Assembly: GCF_014651995.1 (NCBI RefSeq)
Contig: NZ_BMXY01000001.1
Coordinates: 806,001 to 870,000, forward strand
Length of the DNA stretch: 64,000 nt
Origin: Cognatilysobacter xinjiangensis
GTDB lineage: Bacteria > Pseudomonadota > Gammaproteobacteria > Xanthomonadales > Xanthomonadaceae
Direction: 5' to 3'
Shown: positions 60,207 to 64,000 of the stretch, one piece after another
Layout of the letters: every line of letters starts with the position of its first letter
How positions within the stretch are numbered: position 1 is the stretch's first letter
Notes under the pieces: model-generated
The model's input: only the letters and a program-made list of their open reading frames with translations
Told to the model about the DNA's origin: nothing
Database searches by the model: none
Translations under genes and position numbers: made by a program

Positions 60207-60273
60207 CGCCTGCGGCGGGCCGCAGGCGTCGGTTTCCATCGGTGCCGGACCTGCGGCATCCCGCAGGCCCGGC
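60207..60273. terminator. Two consecutive hairpins between convergent genes
   Basis: CGCCTGCGG/CCGCAGGCG (60207-60228) followed by GGTTTCC, then GCCGGACCTGCGG/CCGCAGGCCCGGC (60244-60273, one mismatch). They lie between the cysteine-synthase-like gene and azurin and can end transcription from both sides. Confidence 0.65.
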
Positions 60274-60282
60274 GCGGACGGC

Positions 60283-60744
60283 TTACTTCACGGTGAGCGT
60301 GCCGCGCATGATCGACGAGTGGCCCGGGAAGGTGCACACGTAGGTGTAGGCCTCGCCGGCCTTGAGCTTGCCGACAGGGATCGCGACCGTGGTGCTGCCG
60401 CCGCCGCCGATCAGCTTGCTGGCCGCGACGACGCGCGCGTCGCCCGCCTTCACATAGTTGGCCGCGGCACCGGCCTTCATGCCGTCGGCGGTGATGCCGG
60501 CGATGTCGGCGGTCTTGCCGAGCACGAAGTTATGGCCCATCGCGGTCACCGGCAGCTGGCCGACGTGCTTCAGGGTGACGGTGAAGGTCTTGCAGCTCTT
60601 CGGCACCGTGAGCGCCTTGGTGTTGAACTGCATGGCGTCGTTGGATTCGACGGTCGCCGAGCACTCGGCGGCCGCGGCGGTGTTCGCGAAGGCGGCCAGG
60701 GCGCCGAGGACGAGCAGGCTGGCGACGTGCTTGGTGCGGATCAT
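60283..60744 (-). CDS. azu: Azurin
   Basis: A 153-residue type 1 copper protein. The signal peptide ends at AANTAAAA/EC. Copper ligands are H71 (GHNFVL), C137, H142 and M146 (YVCTFPGHSSIM), with G70 as the carbonyl ligand. C28-C51 form the usual disulfide. It carries electrons in the periplasm, most likely to the NirK encoded just upstream on the same strand. A FNR box lies 69 nt before the ATG, pointing to low-oxygen induction. Confidence 0.95.
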   Translation of the reverse strand: MIRTKHVASLLVLGALAAFANTAAAAECSATVESNDAMQFNTKALTVPKSCKTFTVTLKHVGQLPVTAMGHNFVLGKTADIAGITADGMKAGAAANYVKAGDARVVAASKLIGGGGSTTVAIPVGKLKAGEAYTYVCTFPGHSSIMRGTLTVK

Positions 60745-60813
60745 GTTCGTACTCCGGTTGAGCGTTGCGTGTCTTGGTGATGCGTAGTCTGCGCGGGGCG
60801 CCGCGGGCGCGCC

Positions 60814-60827
60814 TTGATCCAGATCAG
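60814..60827. promoter_or_regulatory. FNR box upstream of azurin
   Basis: TTGAT CCAG ATCAG, nine of ten consensus positions. Its near edge is 69 nt from the azurin ATG, the same offset as the box in front of nirK. Confidence 0.75.
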
Positions 60828-60906
60828 AATGGAACGCGGATCATCGGCGGGTACGGCGGCGATTCAGGCAGGGACCGCGCGTCCGGCGCGGCCCCCGCGG
60901 TGCGGC

Positions 60907-62295
60907 TCAGTGACCCGAGTTCGGATCGTGCGCCTGGTCGGTCTTGAACACCGTGTCGTCGGCCTTGCCGTTGACGTGCAGGAAGCCGGCGAGGCCCTTC
61001 TCCAGGCGCGAGAGCGCGTGGTCGACGAGGATGTACTTGCCCGGGTAGTCGACCTTGAACTCGACCATCGTCGCGCCGCCCGGCGGCACCAGCGTGGTCT
61101 GCACGTCCTTGAGCGGCGGGCTGGTCAGCGACGCGAGGTCGTAGACGCGGTCGAACACTTCGCCAATGACGTGGAAGCTGGAGGTGAGGTTCGGGCCGCC
61201 GACGCCGAAGAAGATGCGCACCGTCTCGCCGACGTCGGCTTCCATCTTGTACGTCTTGGTCAGCGCGTCCATCGAGCCGTTGAACGTCATGTGCTCGGGA
61301 TGCTCGTTGAGCAGCTTGTCGAGCGAGAACTCCTGCAGGCCCTGCGTGCCGTGCTTCTGCGCGGTGTAGAGCTCGCCCTGCATGACGTAGAACTCGCGGT
61401 CGACCTTCGGCAGGCCGCCTTCGGGCTCGACCAGGATCATGCCGTACATGCCGTTGGAGATATGGTGCGCGACCATCGGCGTGGCGCAGTGGTAGACGTA
61501 CAGGCCCGGGTTGATCGCCTTGAACGTGAAGCTCTTGGTCTGGCCCGGCGCCACCTGCGTGACCGCCGCGCCGCCGCCGGGGCCGGTGACCGCGTGGAAG
61601 TCGATCGAGTGGATGTTGACGCTGTCGGGCGCGTTGGTCAGGTTGATCTTGACCGTGTCGCCCTTGCGGATGCGCAGGAACGGGCCCGGCACGCGATCGT
61701 CGAAGGTCCAGTAGCGGTACGTGCTGCCGTCGGAAAGCTTGCCCTCGATCTCCTTGGTGACCATCGAGATCTCGAGGTTCTGCGCCGCGCGGTTGCCGAC
61801 CGGCTGGCCGACCTTCGTCGGGTCCATCGCGATCTCGGCGGCCGTGCTCGCGACCTGCTTCACGTCGCCCACGATCAGCTTGCCCACCATGCCGGCGGCC
61901 TTGTGGCCCGGCAGCGTGCAGTAGTACTCGAAGGTGCCGGCCTTGGTGGCGCGGAACACGATCGTCGTCGACGCGCCCTTGTCGGACAGCTGGTCGGACT
62001 TGGCGGCGAAGTCGGGCACCGCGATGTCGTGCAGCGCGCCGTCGCCGTTCACCAGGTTGATCTGCACGACCTTGCCTTCCGGCACGCGCAGGTCCGGGTT
62101 CACCTGGCCCTTGATCGCGCCGGCGTCTCCGATGAAGACGAGCTTGCCGTCGGCGATTTCGGTGCGCAGCGTGAAGACGATGTCCGCGACCGGCGCGACG
62201 TTGGTGGGCGCGCCGTGGGCGCTGTGCTGGGCCAGGGCCGGCGTCGCGGCGCCGAGGGCCAGTGCGATGGCGAGAAGAAGCGCGGACTGTTTCAC
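60907..62295 (-). CDS. nirK: Copper nitrite reductase with extra N-terminal cupredoxin domain
   Basis: 462 residues from GTG 62295. Signal peptide ...GAATPALA/QH. Residues 35-145 form a complete blue-copper domain: H89 (ALHDIAV), C126, H131 and M136 (YYCTLPGHKAAGM). The NirK part has type 1 ligands H229, C270, H278 and M283 and type 2 ligands H234, H269 and the H of SSFHVIG. The catalytic Asp is in SIDFHAVTG and the His in LVDHALSRL. It reduces nitrite to NO. GTG is preferred over ATG 62313 because GGAG lies 6 nt upstream. A FNR box sits 69 nt before it. Confidence 0.93.
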   Translation of the reverse strand: MKQSALLLAIALALGAATPALAQHSAHGAPTNVAPVADIVFTLRTEIADGKLVFIGDAGAIKGQVNPDLRVPEGKVVQINLVNGDGALHDIAVPDFAAKSDQLSDKGASTTIVFRATKAGTFEYYCTLPGHKAAGMVGKLIVGDVKQVASTAAEIAMDPTKVGQPVGNRAAQNLEISMVTKEIEGKLSDGSTYRYWTFDDRVPGPFLRIRKGDTVKINLTNAPDSVNIHSIDFHAVTGPGGGAAVTQVAPGQTKSFTFKAINPGLYVYHCATPMVAHHISNGMYGMILVEPEGGLPKVDREFYVMQGELYTAQKHGTQGLQEFSLDKLLNEHPEHMTFNGSMDALTKTYKMEADVGETVRIFFGVGGPNLTSSFHVIGEVFDRVYDLASLTSPPLKDVQTTLVPPGGATMVEFKVDYPGKYILVDHALSRLEKGLAGFLHVNGKADDTVFKTDQAHDPNSGH

Positions 62296-62364
62296 GTGTG
62301 GCTCCGATGTCATGTGTGGTGTTCGGTTCGGAGCGAACGTTACGCCCAGGTGAAACGCGCCGTT

Positions 62365-62378
62365 CTGATCTAAATCAA
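62365..62378. promoter_or_regulatory. FNR box upstream of nirK
   Basis: On the minus strand TTGAT TTAG ATCAG, nine of ten consensus positions, 69 nt from the chosen nirK start. On the other strand it is about 130 nt from the barrel gene. Confidence 0.75.
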
Positions 62379-62445
62379 GTGGACGCCGCCTGCCGCATGA
62401 AAGTGCGACCGCGTCCGCGGCCATGGCCGTGCGGCACCGTCGCGT

Positions 62446-62459
62446 TGACATGGATCAAT
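62446..62459. promoter_or_regulatory. FNR box upstream of the outer-membrane barrel gene
   Basis: TTGAC ATGG ATCAA, nine of ten consensus positions, 51 nt before the ATG at 62511. Confidence 0.7.
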
Positions 62460-62510
62460 GTGAGGCCGACGACCCTCGTCGATGCTGCGCGCACTTCCGA
62501 GGAGCCACCC

Positions 62511-63707
62511 ATGCGCAGCGCCATCCCACCCGCCATCCTCCTGTCGATGCTCAGCCTGCCCTGCGCCGCGCAGGCGCCGCTGGACGTCGAATGGAACGCA
62601 CGCCTTCGCCACGAGTCGGTGTCGGACGACGCCTTCGTGCGCGACGCGCAGGCCGCCACGCTGCGCGTGCGCGCCGGCCTGCGCTGGACCGCGACGCCGC
62701 ACCTCACCGCCTTCGTCGAAGGCGAGGCGGTGGGCGCGGCGATCGACGACTACAACGCCGGCACCGGCGCGCACAACGATCGCCCGGCCGTGGGCGATCC
62801 GGAGTCCGCCGAGATCAACCAGGCCTGGCTGCGCTGGCGCAACGGCACGGTCGAGGCCACGGCCGGCCGGCAGCGGCTGGCTTTCGACAACCAGCGCTGG
62901 CTCGGCAACGTGGGCTGGCGCCAGAACGAGCAGACCTTCGACGCGGTATCACTGCAATGGCAGCCGTCGACGTCGACGACGCTGCGCTACGTGTGGCTCG
63001 ATCGTGCGCATCGCGTCGCCTCCGACCGCGCGGTCGACCCGCTCGCGCGCGAGCGCCGGCTCGACGGCCACGCGCTCAATGCCGCATGGACGCGCGGGCC
63101 TCACCGCCTCGGCGGCTACGCGTACCTGATCGAGGACGAGGACGTCGCGGCTGCCTCCACGCGCACGGTCGGCGCACGCTACGCGCTGGCGTCCGCCGCC
63201 GGCACGCGGCCGTTCGGCGCCACGCTGGAATGGGCGCGCCAGCGCGACCATGCCGCCAACCCGTTGCGCTTCTCGCATGCCTACTGGCTCGTCGAACCGG
63301 CCTGGGCCACGCGCTACGCGACCCTGCGCGCCGGCTGGGAACACCTCGGCGGCAACGGCCGCCACGCGCTGCAGACGCCGCTGGCCACGCTGCATACGTT
63401 CAACGGCTGGGCCGACAAGTTCACGCTGACGCCCGCAGCGGGCCTGGAAGACCGCTACCTCGCGGCGACCGGCAACCTCGCGCGCGCACGCGCGCAGGGA
63501 CCGCTGGAGTGGACGGTCGCCTGGCACGCCTACCGCGCCGACGTCGGTGGCGCGCGATACGGCCGCGAGTGGAACGCATCGCTCGGCCTGCCGTTCGGGC
63601 CACGCTGGCGCGCGCTGGCGAAGGTCGCCGACTACCGCGCGGCGACGTATGCGCGCGACACCACCAAGCTCTGGCTGCAGCTGGAGTGGGCCTCGCCGGC
63701 GAAGTGA
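62511..63707 (+). CDS. Alginate-export-type outer-membrane beta-barrel protein
   Basis: 398 residues. The signal peptide is MRSAIPPAILLSMLSLPCAAQA. The mature part is a run of amphipathic strands with the family motif INQAWLRWRNGTVEATAGRQRL and DNQRWLGNVGWRQNEQTFDA, as in the alginate-export/porin group. It ends in a strand LWLQLEWASPAK. AGGAG precedes ATG 62511. It is divergent from nirK and has its own FNR box, so it is a probable channel used during nitrite or nitrate respiration. The solute is unknown. Confidence 0.87.
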   Translation: MRSAIPPAILLSMLSLPCAAQAPLDVEWNARLRHESVSDDAFVRDAQAATLRVRAGLRWTATPHLTAFVEGEAVGAAIDDYNAGTGAHNDRPAVGDPESAEINQAWLRWRNGTVEATAGRQRLAFDNQRWLGNVGWRQNEQTFDAVSLQWQPSTSTTLRYVWLDRAHRVASDRAVDPLARERRLDGHALNAAWTRGPHRLGGYAYLIEDEDVAAASTRTVGARYALASAAGTRPFGATLEWARQRDHAANPLRFSHAYWLVEPAWATRYATLRAGWEHLGGNGRHALQTPLATLHTFNGWADKFTLTPAAGLEDRYLAATGNLARARAQGPLEWTVAWHAYRADVGGARYGREWNASLGLPFGPRWRALAKVADYRAATYARDTTKLWLQLEWASPAK

Positions 63708-63710
63708 GCC

Positions 63711-64000
63711 TCAGGCGGCGTCGGCATCGGCCGGCGCCGCCACGCAGCGGTCGCGTCCGTCGGTCTTGGCGCGGTAAAGCGCCGCGTCCGCGCGCGCAAG
63801 GTCGTCCTCGATCGCCGCGTCCGCCCGCAGCCGCGCCACGCCGATGCTGATCGTGACCGACAGCGTCGCCGTACCGACGTCGATGGCGAGCGCGGCGACG
63901 CGGCGGCGGATGCGCTCGGCCGCGCGCATCGCGTCCTCGAGTGAACTCTCGGCGAGGATCAGCAGGAATTCCTCGCCGCCGAAGCGCGCGCCCAGGTCGC
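63711..64000 (-). CDS. GGDEF-domain diguanylate cyclase, C-terminal part (partial at window edge)
   Basis: The minus-strand frame reads ARFGGEEFLLILAE (GGEEF active-site signature) close to the window end. It then continues to TLSVTISIGVARL and DLARADAALYRAKTDGRDRC, the usual close of a GGDEF domain that makes cyclic di-GMP. The N-terminal sensory part lies beyond the window. It converges on the barrel gene with 3 nt between stop codons. Confidence 0.92.
   Translation of the reverse strand, partial: DLGARFGGEEFLLILAESSLEDAMRAAERIRRRVAALAIDVGTATLSVTISIGVARLRADAAIEDDLARADAALYRAKTDGRDRCVAAPADADAA

Overview
The window is about 64 kb of very GC-rich, densely coding chromosome. It looks like a Lysobacter-type member of the Xanthomonadaceae (Gammaproteobacteria). 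The pointers are the codon usage, the smc-zipA and scpA-scpB-rluB arrangement, two TonB-dependent receptors, a MetX enzyme of the serine O-succinyltransferase type and a Cys-type FNR regulator. I saw no prophage, CRISPR array or insertion sequence. The clearest scar is a recombination junction near 36,850.

Layout. 1-1,013: end of a methionine-type aminotransferase and its omega-amidase partner. 1,026-11,610: a probable locus for using 3-hydroxybutyrate (3HB) and its oligomers. It holds a GntP-family permease, a TonB receptor, a hybrid sensor kinase with a transporter-like sensor, a LuxR-type response regulator, 3HB dehydrogenase and a lipoprotein 3HB-oligomer hydrolase. 11,760-16,924: housekeeping genes rluB, scpB, scpA, a YciI protein, a BolA protein and pgl. 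17,063-23,167: smc, zipA and small membrane proteins. 23,431-25,748: tRNA-Leu(CAA), a DUF2214 protein, a cysteine-dioxygenase-family protein and the MetX enzyme. 25,887-30,964: a glycine-zipper repeat protein, an enlarged Lnt-like protein and a secreted SGNH hydrolase.

31,278-36,497 is a stress or low-oxygen cluster (VIT transporter, beta-CASP nuclease, L,D-transpeptidase, DUF1003, universal stress protein) with two FNR-like boxes. 36,572-39,432 holds a P-type ATPase remnant joined to a truncated TauE-like transporter, followed by a BigR/SqrR-type sulfide module (ArsR regulator, metallo-beta-lactamase protein, two YeeE/YedE halves) with a visible palindromic operator. 39,700-43,937 holds an AraC/SDR pair and an ECF41 sigma factor flanked by two carboxymuconolactone-decarboxylase genes, with two matching ECF41-type promoters.

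44,131-48,357: an adenosylcobalamin riboswitch ahead of class Ia ribonucleotide reductase (nrdAB) and a thioesterase. 48,422-49,632: a MerR regulator and a glutaredoxin-MauE protein sharing a mer-like operator. 49,811-52,451: a GAF protein and a soluble triple-PAS chemotaxis receptor. 52,616-63,707 is a partial denitrification locus: fnr, a DUF2946 protein, a copper TonB receptor, quinol-type norB, two small proteins, a cysteine-synthase-like enzyme, azurin, a NirK with an extra N-terminal cupredoxin domain, and an outer-membrane barrel. Several of these genes have FNR-type boxes. The window ends inside a GGDEF protein.
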